A stretch of 64,000 nt of DNA from an uncultured Bacteroidota bacterium (GTDB lineage Bacteria; Bacteroidota; Bacteroidia; Flavobacteriales; Flavobacteriaceae), in contig CACONV010000001.1 of the NCBI GenBank assembly GCA_902628605.1, positions 11,101 through 75,100 of the forward strand, written 5' to 3'. The position numbers and the translations under genes are program-made. Shown piece after piece: positions 6,800-14,359 of this stretch. Below the pieces are notes generated by a model, which made no database searches, was not told where the DNA came from, and saw only the letters and a program-made list of their open reading frames with translations. The first letter of the stretch is position 1; each line of letters starts with the position of its first letter.

Positions 6800-8038
6800 A
6801 TGAAATTTGATCTTTCAACTTTTATTTTCAAAAAATTAGGAATAAATGAAAGTGCATCCATTGCCTTAGAAGCAATAATTTATTCTATCACTTTACTATT
6901 TTTCCTAATCATCATATGGATAGTTGGAAGAAAAATTTTAACTGTTTTGTTTATTAAGGTATCTAAATTAACCAAAACTAAATTTGATGATCTTTTATTA
7001 AAAAATAAAATTCCATCTACTCTAGCTTACTTCCCGCCAATTCTTTTATCGATTCGTTTATTCCCCATTATTTTAAGTGATGTAAAAGTTATAAGCGGGC
7101 CTATCATTTTATTAATGGATCTACTACTTACCTTATTGGTTATATCCATAATTAGAAGGGTACTTAACACCCTAAAAGATTTTCTTAAAACCATACCAAA
7201 CTTTCGAGACAAACCAATTGATAGCTACATCCAAGTAGTAATGATTTTTGTTTGGTTTGTTGGTATAATGATTATTTTTTCGATAATCTCAGGAAAAGAT
7301 ATTGGTGCCTTTTTAGCGACACTAGGTGCTCTATCTGCAATAATCTTACTAATTTTTAGAGATACTATTTTGGGTTTTGTGGCAAGTATCCAGGTTACTA
7401 TTAATGACATGGTACGAATAGGTGATTGGATAACGATGAAAAGTTATAATGCTGATGGAGATGTAATTGAGATAAATCTCTCAACTGTAAAAGTTCAAAA
7501 TTTCGATAAGACAATTACAACTATCCCAACATATAGATTGGTTTCGGATTCATTTGTCAACTGGAGAGGTATGAGTGAATCTGGAGGAAGAAGAATTAAG
7601 AGGTCCATTCTAATTAAAGTTTCCAGCATTAAGTTTTTAGAAGACAGTACACTTTCTGAATTAAAAAAAATTGAGAGAATTTCAGATTATATCAATGAAA
7701 GAAAAAATGAAATAGAGGAGGAAAATAAAACTAGAAACATTAACAAAAATTTACTTCTTAATGGTAGAAACATTACAAATATTGGTTTATTTAGAAGATA
7801 TGCTCTTGCATATCTAGATAGTCATCCTGAAGTAAATAAAGATTTGACTTTAATGGTAAGACAACTAGCTCCTACCGCCCAGGGAGTTCCAATTGAAATT
7901 TATGCCTTTGCAGCTGACAAAAAGTGGGAAAACTATGAACAAATAATGTCGGACATATTCGACCATCTCCTAGCTTCTATCGCATTTTTTGAGTTAGAAT
8001 GTTTTGAATATTCTTATCCAAGTAATCCCAAAAAATAA
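6800..8038 (+). CDS. Mechanosensitive channel of the MscS family, YbdG type
   Basis: A 412-residue inner-membrane channel. There are about five membrane segments in residues 20-200. The pore helix region includes IGAFLATLGALSAIILLIF (near 170). The beta domain follows (TINDMVRIGDWITMK). The string NWRGMSESGGRRIKRS near 255 is a hallmark of the E. coli YbdG (MscM) branch rather than MscS itself. Members of this branch open under osmotic downshock. The central insertion NERKNEIEEENKTRNINKN is variable in the family. It stands alone, with its own short leader. Confidence 0.9.
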   Translation: MKFDLSTFIFKKLGINESASIALEAIIYSITLLFFLIIIWIVGRKILTVLFIKVSKLTKTKFDDLLLKNKIPSTLAYFPPILLSIRLFPIILSDVKVISGPIILLMDLLLTLLVISIIRRVLNTLKDFLKTIPNFRDKPIDSYIQVVMIFVWFVGIMIIFSIISGKDIGAFLATLGALSAIILLIFRDTILGFVASIQVTINDMVRIGDWITMKSYNADGDVIEINLSTVKVQNFDKTITTIPTYRLVSDSFVNWRGMSESGGRRIKRSILIKVSSIKFLEDSTLSELKKIERISDYINERKNEIEEENKTRNINKNLLLNGRNITNIGLFRRYALAYLDSHPEVNKDLTLMVRQLAPTAQGVPIEIYAFAADKKWENYEQIMSDIFDHLLASIAFFELECFEYSYPSNPKK

Positions 8039-8064
8039 GTTCAAAATTTGCTAAGTAATATTTG

Positions 8065-8086
8065 TATATTGCATTCTAATCATAAA
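8065..8086 (+). promoter_or_regulatory. Variant promoter-leader module of the 8096 gene
   Basis: TATATTGC (8065-8072) is followed by three bases and CTAATCATAAA (8076-8086), then nine bases to the ATG. This is the most divergent of the six modules, but the spacing to the ATG is the same. Confidence 0.45.
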
Positions 8087-8095
8087 TAAATCAAA

Positions 8096-8611
8096 ATGAA
8101 ATATAAAATTTTAGTTTTTTTATTGGGAATCATAATTATTAATTGTGATACCAAGCCAAGTCAAGAATGCACGGATTCACTTAATGCAAGTTCGAAAGTT
8201 AAAAATAATGTTGAAATGTATTCAAAAATTTGGGATACAGCTATAAACGGAAGAAATCTTGAAGTTATTAATTTAGAAAATTTTGATGTAAATATAAAAA
8301 CGATTACTGCAGATGGAGATGTTGTTGGAATTGAAGCCTTCAAAGCTTATTACAACAATTATATCACAGGGTTTTCTGATGCTGAATTTAATATCATTGA
8401 TGCTTTTGGTCAGGGGGATAAAGTAGTCAAGCACTGGAGTTTTAAAGGAACTCACGATGGAGAGTTTTTTGGAATCCCAGCAACTGGTAAAAAAGTTAAC
8501 TTGATTGGAACTACACTTGTTTTAATGAAAGACGGGAAAATTCTTCAAGAACAAGATTTTTTTGATAATTACTCCTTTTTAGCTCAATTAGGACTCATCC
8601 CAACGGATTAA
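8096..8611 (+). CDS. SnoaL-like ester-cyclase family lipoprotein
   Basis: A 171-residue lipoprotein (signal peptide ending in IIINC). One SnoaL-like domain follows. It has the first helix NVEMYSKIWDTAINGRN and the pocket region ADGDVVGIEAFKAYYNNYI. The signature of the ester-cyclase branch is also present: HWSFKGTHDGEFFGIPATGK, then LMKDGKILQEQDFFDNYSFL and QLGLIP at the end. Known relatives close polyketide rings through an Asp or His in this pocket, but many others have unknown roles. Export to the periplasm is unusual for such enzymes. It lies 39 bases before the 8651 gene, which has its own promoter. Confidence 0.85.
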   Translation: MKYKILVFLLGIIIINCDTKPSQECTDSLNASSKVKNNVEMYSKIWDTAINGRNLEVINLENFDVNIKTITADGDVVGIEAFKAYYNNYITGFSDAEFNIIDAFGQGDKVVKHWSFKGTHDGEFFGIPATGKKVNLIGTTLVLMKDGKILQEQDFFDNYSFLAQLGLIPTD

Positions 8612-8615
8612 CTTT

Positions 8616-8640
8616 TATATTTACAATTATTAACCATAAA
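8616..8640 (+). promoter_or_regulatory. Promoter-leader module of the 8651 gene
   Basis: TATATTTA (8616-8623), six bases, TTAACCATAAA (8630-8640), ten bases, then ATG. Spacing is identical to that at 2242 up to the motif. Confidence 0.6.
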
Positions 8641-8650
8641 CAATATTAAA

Positions 8651-9355
8651 ATGAAAAAGATTTTATCTATTATATTATTATTTTCAATTTATTCATACTC
8701 TCAAGTTGGATACTGGACTGCTTACAATTTTCACGTGGAAGAAGGAAGTGAAGAGCTAGTTCTAAAATATTTTAATGAATACTTTTCTAATAATAAACTT
8801 GCTGAAGGGGTAACTGTTTCTTTATTTGAAAATCACTTTAAAGACTCAGGTTGGAACTTTAGCCATCAGATTCTATTTGTTGGACCTCTGGATGGTCTAG
8901 CCACACAATATTCTACAGCTCCTTCTGATGCTTGGAGTTTGTTTATATTAAAAATGAATAGACACATAACTTTACATAGCTCTTTTATGGGAGACATAGA
9001 CATATCCTATGGGAATGGTGCTACTAAGGATTTTCCAATTCAAAGAGTTTATTCCTTAGAAGCTAATGATCCAGCGAAATACTTACAGGCTTTTAAAAAG
9101 TATAACTCTAAATACAATAAGGCTGAAAGATTAATATTAACTGGAGGATTTTCAGCAGGTATCGACAGAACATATGGAAATACTTGGATTGTTCAAAGCT
9201 TTAAAGATTTTAAAGGTGCTTTCGGAGGTCATGCGAAATTGCCATCCAAATACAGTCCTGAAGAACACAGGAAAGCTTGGATGGAAAGTAGAAAAAATAA
9301 TGGTGGAGTAGAATTGAGAAGATCTTTTTTAAGAATACTCTTAGCAACTTACTAA
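8651..9355 (+). CDS. Exported protein, candidate tandem ABM-like barrel (family member B)
   Basis: A 234-residue exported protein with a signal peptide cut near residue 17 (FSIYSYSQ). It matches the gene at 424 in layout: GYWTAYNFHVEEGSEELVLK aligns with IYWFDVIIDVDGGNASNVAK. Also shared are VTVSLFEN/VSVSFSS, then a Trp-Ser-Leu segment (AWSLFILKMNRHI versus KWSLYISNMGKYV), and a C-terminal SFLRILLATY versus TFTRVLIKQF. These two are therefore true paralogues. The alternation of strands and helices suggests two ABM-like barrels. No active site can be assigned. Confidence 0.75.
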   Translation: MKKILSIILLFSIYSYSQVGYWTAYNFHVEEGSEELVLKYFNEYFSNNKLAEGVTVSLFENHFKDSGWNFSHQILFVGPLDGLATQYSTAPSDAWSLFILKMNRHITLHSSFMGDIDISYGNGATKDFPIQRVYSLEANDPAKYLQAFKKYNSKYNKAERLILTGGFSAGIDRTYGNTWIVQSFKDFKGAFGGHAKLPSKYSPEEHRKAWMESRKNNGGVELRRSFLRILLATY

Positions 9356-9375
9356 TTTAATATTAGTAATGATAT

Positions 9376-9404
9376 AAAAAACCCTTCAAATTGAAGGGTT
9401 TTTT
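9376..9404. terminator. Bidirectional terminator between 8651 and 9426 genes
   Basis: A 12-bp stem, AAAAAACCCTTC (9376-9387) with GAAGGGTTTTTT (9393-9404), has a 5-base loop and sits between two convergent genes. A-tracts and T-tracts on either side let it work in both directions. Confidence 0.9.
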
Positions 9405-9425
9405 TTAAAGCTACAAGTCATATTT

Positions 9426-10154
9426 TCAATTCCAAGGTGAACTAAGTTCTGGTAATCTTTGGTGATGCCTTGTCATATTTTCAATTACTGAAATTTGCAA
9501 TTTTTGTGAATCATCTTCGTATGAGTCTTCACCATACATTTCATTATATTTTTCAACCACTTTTGAAAAATTTGAATTATCTGACGCCTCACCTGTAAAG
9601 TTTTTGTGGTGATATCTTACCTGAACCCAATTACCATCACATCCAGATGCGCAATTTAAAGTTGAAACTCTTTGTGGCCATTCAGCAGCCTCAAGCGCTT
9701 TAACAAGTCTTGTTCTATACCTCCAAAAATCTGTCCCCATTCCAGGTTTAATTTTATAATACAAAATTCTTCTATGATTAACCCTGGACATATCTTCAGG
9801 CGTGTAACTAGCATCTGCATTTCGATACCATATTCTATTACCAACAGATTGGTGTAAAGCACCAGTCGTTTTTTGCCAGTATGCGTTACCAACCTTATCT
9901 ATTTTGTCAAAATCTTCAACTTTTGGAGCATATTGCATTCTGACAAAATTCTGAGCTTCAGGGCCAGTAAGAATCTGAAATGTAATATATCTGGGTTGTC
10001 CTTCTTTACTGTTATAAAGTTTTGTTTTGTTTGCTACAGCAGACATAAATTTTTCCATATTTTTTTGTTCCACTTTTAATAATCGGCTCTGTAAAAATTG
10101 AGCTGTTGATACGAAAGAGAATAAAAAAGTAGCGAATGTTAGTATTTTTTTCAT
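9426..10154 (-). CDS. Exported protein, candidate tandem ABM-like barrel (family member D)
   Basis: A 242-residue protein with a signal peptide cut after residue 18 (FSFVSTAQ). The first half starts LQSRLLKVEQKNMEKFMSAV and has RYITFQILTGPEAQNFVRMQ. The second starts RRILYYKIKPGMGTDFWRYR and has WVQVRYHHKNF. This gives a repeated strand-helix-strand-strand order as in ABM barrels. One pair of Cys (CASGC) lies in the second half. Trp and Tyr are abundant. It is more distant from A and B than they are from each other. The shared leader motif ties it to them. Confidence 0.7.
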   Translation of the reverse strand: MKKILTFATFLFSFVSTAQFLQSRLLKVEQKNMEKFMSAVANKTKLYNSKEGQPRYITFQILTGPEAQNFVRMQYAPKVEDFDKIDKVGNAYWQKTTGALHQSVGNRIWYRNADASYTPEDMSRVNHRRILYYKIKPGMGTDFWRYRTRLVKALEAAEWPQRVSTLNCASGCDGNWVQVRYHHKNFTGEASDNSNFSKVVEKYNEMYGEDSYEDDSQKLQISVIENMTRHHQRLPELSSPWN

Positions 10155-10164
10155 TTTAATTTAA

Positions 10165-10188
10165 TTTATGGTTAACAGTGTAAATATA
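10165..10188 (-). promoter_or_regulatory. Promoter-leader module of the 9426-10154 gene
   Basis: On the minus strand: TATATTTA (10188-10181), five bases, TTAACCATAAA (10175-10165), ten bases, then ATG. All 11 motif bases are identical to those upstream of the genes at 424, 2276 and 8651. Confidence 0.6.
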
Positions 10189-10257
10189 ACAAAACATTAA
10201 TTCCTTTCATCTAACAAATTTTATTCATAATTTAAACCCAAAATAATTTATTTAGAA

Positions 10258-10785
10258 ATGAAAAAAATCATCATACTATGTTCTTTTACTTTTAGTCTAT
10301 TTATGCAAGCGCAAAGTTTTAGAGGTCTTGACAAGAGTCCTTTAGATATGGTTAATTTCCCAGCTAGTTCGCAGGTTCAAGATAAGGTTCTTCGTATCTT
10401 ATACAGCCGGCCTCAGCTTAAAAGTAGAAACTTAAAAACTTTAATTCCTAATGGTAAATTGTGGAGGACAGGAGCTAATGAAAGTACAGAAATAACATTT
10501 TTTAAAGATGTTAAAATCGATTCAAAAACAGTTCCCAGTGGAAGATATACACTTTATACAATTCCTGAGGAGACTACATGGACAATAATTATTAATAAGA
10601 AGGTAGATACATGGGGAGCGTATGCATATGACTCAAGTCAAGATTTACTGAGGGTAAAGGTGCCGGTTGAATACTCAGATGAAACCTTAGAGGCATTTTC
10701 AATTACAATCAAAGGAAAGGGTCCGAATGCTTTTCTTCACTTAGGATGGGATAATCTAAGAGTGAAACTTCCAATGAGTTTTTGA
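10258..10785 (+). CDS. DUF2911 family exported protein
   Basis: A 175-residue exported protein (signal peptide cut near residue 19, LFMQAQS). The rest is one DUF2911 domain. It includes KVLRILYSRPQLKSRN, then LIPNGKLWRTGANESTEITF, DVKIDSKTVPSGRYTLYTIP, TWTIIINKKVDTWGAYAY and LHLGWDNLRVKLPM. All of these are typical of the family, which is common in Bacteroidota and has no known activity. The full domain length is present. It is followed by the exported TIM-barrel gene at 10841 on the same strand. Confidence 0.9.
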   Translation: MKKIIILCSFTFSLFMQAQSFRGLDKSPLDMVNFPASSQVQDKVLRILYSRPQLKSRNLKTLIPNGKLWRTGANESTEITFFKDVKIDSKTVPSGRYTLYTIPEETTWTIIINKKVDTWGAYAYDSSQDLLRVKVPVEYSDETLEAFSITIKGKGPNAFLHLGWDNLRVKLPMSF

Positions 10786-10840
10786 AGGTTGAAAAAATTT
10801 ATCACGTATTTATGAAAATGAAATGGAGTTTTTTTAAGTA

Positions 10841-11731
10841 ATGAATAGATTAAAATTTATAAAAAAAGCAAGTTTAATCTCTACTCTACCTTTTATATCT
10901 AGTGCTTACTCCTTACCAAATTTTCATAAATATAAAATAGGACTTCAGCTTTTTTCAGTTAGGGATGCTATGGAAACAAATCCTGTTAATACCCTTAAAT
11001 CTCTCAAAAAAATGGGATATCAAGATTTTGAAACCTATGGATATGACACTAAAAGAAAAAAATACTATGGGTTTTCTCCAATTGAGTTTAAGACAATTTT
11101 AAATGATTTAGGGTTAACGACTTCGAGCGGGCACTACGGTATTAGTGCTTTAATGGAGTCATCCGATTATAAATTATTTAAATATTTAGATAGTTGCATA
11201 AATGCATCTTTAACTCTGGGCGACAAATACATCGTTTACCCTATGTTAGACAACAAATACCATTCCTATGAGGGATATAAGTTATTAGTTAAAAAACTAA
11301 ATCAAATGGGGGAAAAAATCGAAAAATCAGGTTTGAATTTTGCATATCACAACTTTGGTTATGATTTTAACCTCTACGATAGAAAAATGGGTTTAGAATG
11401 GATTATTGAAGAAACAAATCCTGATTGGGTAAAGTTACAAGTTGACTTTTATTGGGTTATGAGAGCAAATAAAATTATGCCTAAAGATTTAATTAATCTA
11501 GCACAGGGTAGGTTTAAACTATGGCACATAAAGGACATGGACAAAATCACAAAAGACTATACTGAACTGGGCTACGGATCCATAGACTATGCCAAAGTTT
11601 TACCAGACCCTAATATTTCTGGATTGGAATATTACTATTTAGAGCAGGGTGGAAATTATAAAATTAACTCTATGGATAGTGCTAAAAAAAGCATTGATTT
11701 TTTTAAAAAAAATATTCAAAAATTGATATGA
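10841..11731 (+). CDS. Exported sugar phosphate isomerase/epimerase-like TIM barrel
   Basis: A 296-residue protein of the xylose-isomerase-like TIM barrel (AP endonuclease 2) family. The export signal MNRLKFIKKASLISTL resembles a Tat signal, but the second Arg is replaced. The barrel begins KIGLQLFSVRDAMETNPVNT. It has MGYQDFETYGYD, SSGHYGIS, FAYHNFGYDFN and WVKLQVDFYWVMRA, and KLWHIKDMDK near residue 225, where metal-binding His, Asp and Glu residues usually lie. Enzymes of this family act with Gfo/Idh/MocA oxidoreductases and DUF1080 proteins in the 3-keto-glycoside route. Such partners lie at 21898 and 22748. Confidence 0.85.
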   Translation: MNRLKFIKKASLISTLPFISSAYSLPNFHKYKIGLQLFSVRDAMETNPVNTLKSLKKMGYQDFETYGYDTKRKKYYGFSPIEFKTILNDLGLTTSSGHYGISALMESSDYKLFKYLDSCINASLTLGDKYIVYPMLDNKYHSYEGYKLLVKKLNQMGEKIEKSGLNFAYHNFGYDFNLYDRKMGLEWIIEETNPDWVKLQVDFYWVMRANKIMPKDLINLAQGRFKLWHIKDMDKITKDYTELGYGSIDYAKVLPDPNISGLEYYYLEQGGNYKINSMDSAKKSIDFFKKNIQKLI

Positions 11732-11743
11732 ATTCTGATTTAC

Positions 11744-12151
11744 TTACTTAATACAGCAATTTTCGTCTTTACAACCACAAAAATTTAAATTGTAAACATG
11801 AATTCCAGCAAGATTCAATGCGCATAAGTAAGATACTAATTCAGGTAATTCAATAAACTTTACTTCCTCATTAAAGAGAACAAAAAACAGGAAACACCAA
11901 GAGAACCAAAAAATAGGTTTTATAATTTTACTTGTGGTTTTTTTCGTTGACCGATTTACAGCGATTAGCGAAAAAACAATAAAAATTATATTAATACCTT
12001 TCCAAGATGAATATAAAAAATCATTTTGGTTAAATAGACTTGCAAAAGATATATAAATAAAGGGAGTTACAAAACAGTGGATTAAACAAAGAGAGCTTGA
12101 TAGGATTCCTAAGGTGTCTGAATTTTTAAGTGTAATTTTCATTCGAATCAA
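11744..12151 (-). CDS. MerC-domain membrane protein with Cys-rich tail
   Basis: A 135-residue membrane protein with four predicted helices (about residues 14-36, 50-65, 78-92 and 102-118). The first helix carries SSSLCLIHCFVTPF, where MerC has a pair of Cys for metal. The tail NFCGCKDENCCIK adds four more Cys. MerC proteins import mercuric ions in classical operons, but lone copies such as this are widespread in Bacteroidota and may handle other soft metals. No merR or merA is near. The start may be the Met at 12142, three residues in. Confidence 0.8.
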   Translation of the reverse strand: MIRMKITLKNSDTLGILSSSLCLIHCFVTPFIYISFASLFNQNDFLYSSWKGINIIFIVFSLIAVNRSTKKTTSKIIKPIFWFSWCFLFFVLFNEEVKFIELPELVSYLCALNLAGIHVYNLNFCGCKDENCCIK

Positions 12152-12219
12152 AAGTGCAAATATATGTAATTTAAAATTATAGTAGCGCTTTGATAAAAAT
12201 CAAATTTGATCTATTGAAT

Positions 12220-12588
12220 TTATTCCCAATAATCATAAACCACAAAATCTTCTACATTATCTGCCCAGTATTTTTTAGCAAAAGTAAGATGTTTCGGATG
12301 TGGTAAATAAACAGAATCTCTATCAAATTCAGAATTAAACTGCATTACCAAGGCATGAGTAAAACCTTTACTTTTGCCTTCCGGAGATATATTTTTTGAG
12401 AACAAAAAATTATTTACACCCTCTATAGTTGACAAGTATTGATAGGATTCCTTTTCAAATAAGCCAGTATCCGCTTTATCTTTAAACTTTAATAAAACTA
12501 CATGAGTCAACACTTTTTTGTTTTTTTTCATTTCTTGAGAAAATAAAAAAACAGGAATAACAAATAGTAATAAAAAAAGTCTTTTCAT
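12220..12588 (-). CDS. Exported Dabb (stress-responsive A/B barrel) protein
   Basis: A 122-residue exported protein (signal peptide cut after residue 17, VFLFSQ). The remainder is one Dabb domain: THVVLLKFKDKADTGLFEKE at the start, YLSTIEGVNNFLFSKNISPE, HALVMQFNSEFDRDSVYLPH, and PKHLTFAKKYWADNVEDF with the final VVYDYWE. Dabb domains form the same dimeric barrel as ABM domains. Plant and fungal relatives include polyketide cyclases. It is the last gene of a minus-strand operon with the 46-residue ORF and the M19 gene upstream. Confidence 0.88.
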   Translation of the reverse strand: MKRLFLLLFVIPVFLFSQEMKKNKKVLTHVVLLKFKDKADTGLFEKESYQYLSTIEGVNNFLFSKNISPEGKSKGFTHALVMQFNSEFDRDSVYLPHPKHLTFAKKYWADNVEDFVVYDYWE

Positions 12589-12600
12589 TTTAAAAAGGGT

Positions 12601-12741
12601 TTATAATTCAAGCTTAAGCTTATTTAACATTTCAATTGTTGTCATCATTTTTATTTTATGAACAGAATCTATATAATTCTTATTTGATATTTTTTTTTCA
12701 AACATCAAAATAACTTCATCAAATGTATATTTTTTTTCCAT
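12601..12741 (-). CDS. Small helical protein (46 aa) in the M19-Dabb operon
   Basis: An ATG-started frame of 46 residues fits exactly between two same-strand genes, with 11 bases to the M19 gene before it and 12 to the Dabb gene after it. The leader AAAAAGGAATAAA before the ATG contains a purine-rich stretch. The protein is charged and helical (KKYTFDEVILMFEKKI, SVHKIKMMTTIEMLNKLKLE) and lacks a signal peptide. It has no recognised family. Tight operon spacing is the main reason to call it real. Confidence 0.65.
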   Translation of the reverse strand: MEKKYTFDEVILMFEKKISNKNYIDSVHKIKMMTTIEMLNKLKLEL

Positions 12742-12752
12742 TTTATTCCTTT

Positions 12753-13847
12753 TTAAAAAACCTCTTTATAATACCTTAACCAATTTAATCCTAGTATTTT
12801 TTCAATTTCATTAAATGTATATCCTCTTTTCTTTAATCCTTCAGCTACATTCAAATATCGCCTTGGAGAATCTATTTCTGGAATCCAAGGTGGCCATTGT
12901 ACTTTGTAAGAGGGTTTAAAATTCTTTAATCTAGGCAGGTACCAATTCTCTTTAGTTGCTCCACTTGCTTTGATTCCCTGAATGGCAAAATCTGCAGCAA
13001 CGCCTACATGGTCGATACCTGCGACATTGATTGCGTGTTCGATATGATCCAAATATGTTTGAAATGTAGTTTCAACTCCTAGCTTTGGTCCAATCATATA
13101 TCCTAAACAAATTATTCCAATCACTCCACCTTTTTCGGACATAGATTTTAGTTGTTTATCTGATTTAGCGCGTGGGTGATTTTTATATAATGCTTCGCAC
13201 ATCGAGTGGTTAATGGATACTCCTTTTTCGCTATATTTTATTGCATCGTCTGTTGTTTTACTTCCACAATGAGAAACATCGACCATGATACCAAGATTGT
13301 TCATCTTTTTCAAAGCCTCAATGCCAAAATCGGATAATCCTGCGTTGGTCCTTTCTGTACAGCCATCACCTAATAGATTTCGCTGATTGTAGGTTAATTG
13401 AATCCATCTAGTCCCAGCTTTGTAAAGAGATTCTATATTTTCAATTGAGTTTTCAATCATTGTGGCATTTTGAAAACCTAAAAGAACTCCTGTTTTGCCT
13501 TCTTCTTTGGCGCTATAAAAATCTTTTGAAGATTTGGCCAATATTAATTTATTTGAATTTGATTTAATTTTATTCTCCCATTTCAATAAAGATGACATCG
13601 CAATTTTAAAATTCTTTGAAGGCAGTGATGCGCTGAAACCGGTATACCCTGATTCATCCAACGCTTTAAACGAATCTTCATTCCAGCCCCTTGGGATTAT
13701 TAACCCGTCGATAACTATTGCCTTTTGGTAAAATTCTTTTACTCTAGAGGAATTTGGGTTTGAAAATATTGACAGCTCAATATTTACCAAGGGGTATATT
13801 GTACTTAGAGATAACGATTTTAAAAATTTTCTTCTTTTGATTGTCAT
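12753..13847 (-). CDS. Peptidase M19 (membrane dipeptidase) family, metal site altered
   Basis: A 364-residue exported protein with a good Tat motif (KRRKFLKSLSLS). It aligns with renal dipeptidases: AGTRWIQLTYNQRNLLGDGC, then MVDVSHCGSKTTDDA and SINHSMCEALYKNHPRAK, which carry the two His, and DHVGVAADF, which carries the late Asp. The first metal motif, normally D-x-H-x-D, reads VIDGLIIPRGW (residues 45-55) and has lost the His and Asp. The bridging Glu region reads LLGFQNATM, with Gln instead. It is therefore probably not a normal two-zinc dipeptidase. It heads an operon with the 46-residue protein and the Dabb protein. Confidence 0.85.
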   Translation of the reverse strand: MTIKRRKFLKSLSLSTIYPLVNIELSIFSNPNSSRVKEFYQKAIVIDGLIIPRGWNEDSFKALDESGYTGFSASLPSKNFKIAMSSLLKWENKIKSNSNKLILAKSSKDFYSAKEEGKTGVLLGFQNATMIENSIENIESLYKAGTRWIQLTYNQRNLLGDGCTERTNAGLSDFGIEALKKMNNLGIMVDVSHCGSKTTDDAIKYSEKGVSINHSMCEALYKNHPRAKSDKQLKSMSEKGGVIGIICLGYMIGPKLGVETTFQTYLDHIEHAINVAGIDHVGVAADFAIQGIKASGATKENWYLPRLKNFKPSYKVQWPPWIPEIDSPRRYLNVAEGLKKRGYTFNEIEKILGLNWLRYYKEVF

Positions 13848-13951
13848 ATTTTAATTAATGGAAATTTCTTATATATTATCACATCAAAAAAATTTCTATG
13901 CTCTTTATTTATTAAAAAATATCTAAAATTTAACTTTAAACCTCAACTAAA

Positions 13952-14311
13952 ATGAAAAAAATTAATGTTCTTTCAAAATTTAAAAAATTCAATTCTCGCT
14001 GGAGTCCTCACTCAATAGCCGAACTAAATGGACAGCAAGTAATAATAGCTAAAGTTAAAGGAAATTTCGTCTGGCACTCTCATAAAGAAGAAGACGAACT
14101 TTTTTATGTTATTAAAGGAAAATTAAATATGGAATTTCGTGACAAAACTAAAGAAATTCTTCAAGGTGAAATGATTATAGTCCCTAAAGGTGTTGAACAC
14201 CGACCAAGTGCTGAAGAGGAAACGTGGATACTTTTATTTGAGCCAGTAAACACCAAACATACAGGAGAAACCATTTCAGATATAACCAAGGTAAGTTATC
14301 CTAAAATATAG
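13952..14311 (+). CDS. Cupin domain protein
   Basis: A 119-residue single-domain cupin. Both metal motifs are intact: FVWHSHKEEDELFYVIKGKL (G-x5-HxH-x3-4-E-x6-G type) and GEMIIVPKGVEHRPSAEEE (G-x5-PxG-x2-H-x3). The metal ligands are thus two His, one Glu and one His. No signal peptide is present, so it acts in the cytoplasm. This small type covers isomerases, dioxygenases and sugar-binding proteins. The substrate cannot be told. It has its own promoter region, shared with the divergent M19 gene. Confidence 0.88.
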   Translation: MKKINVLSKFKKFNSRWSPHSIAELNGQQVIIAKVKGNFVWHSHKEEDELFYVIKGKLNMEFRDKTKEILQGEMIIVPKGVEHRPSAEEETWILLFEPVNTKHTGETISDITKVSYPKI

Positions 14312-14359
14312 AAAATAATTGCTAAATACAATTAGTTTTGTCCCTCTAAGATGAATTCT

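Noticed and set aside
9672..10079. Plus-strand frames opposite the 9426 gene
   Set aside because: They are shadows. The minus-strand gene has a signal peptide, promoter module and terminator.
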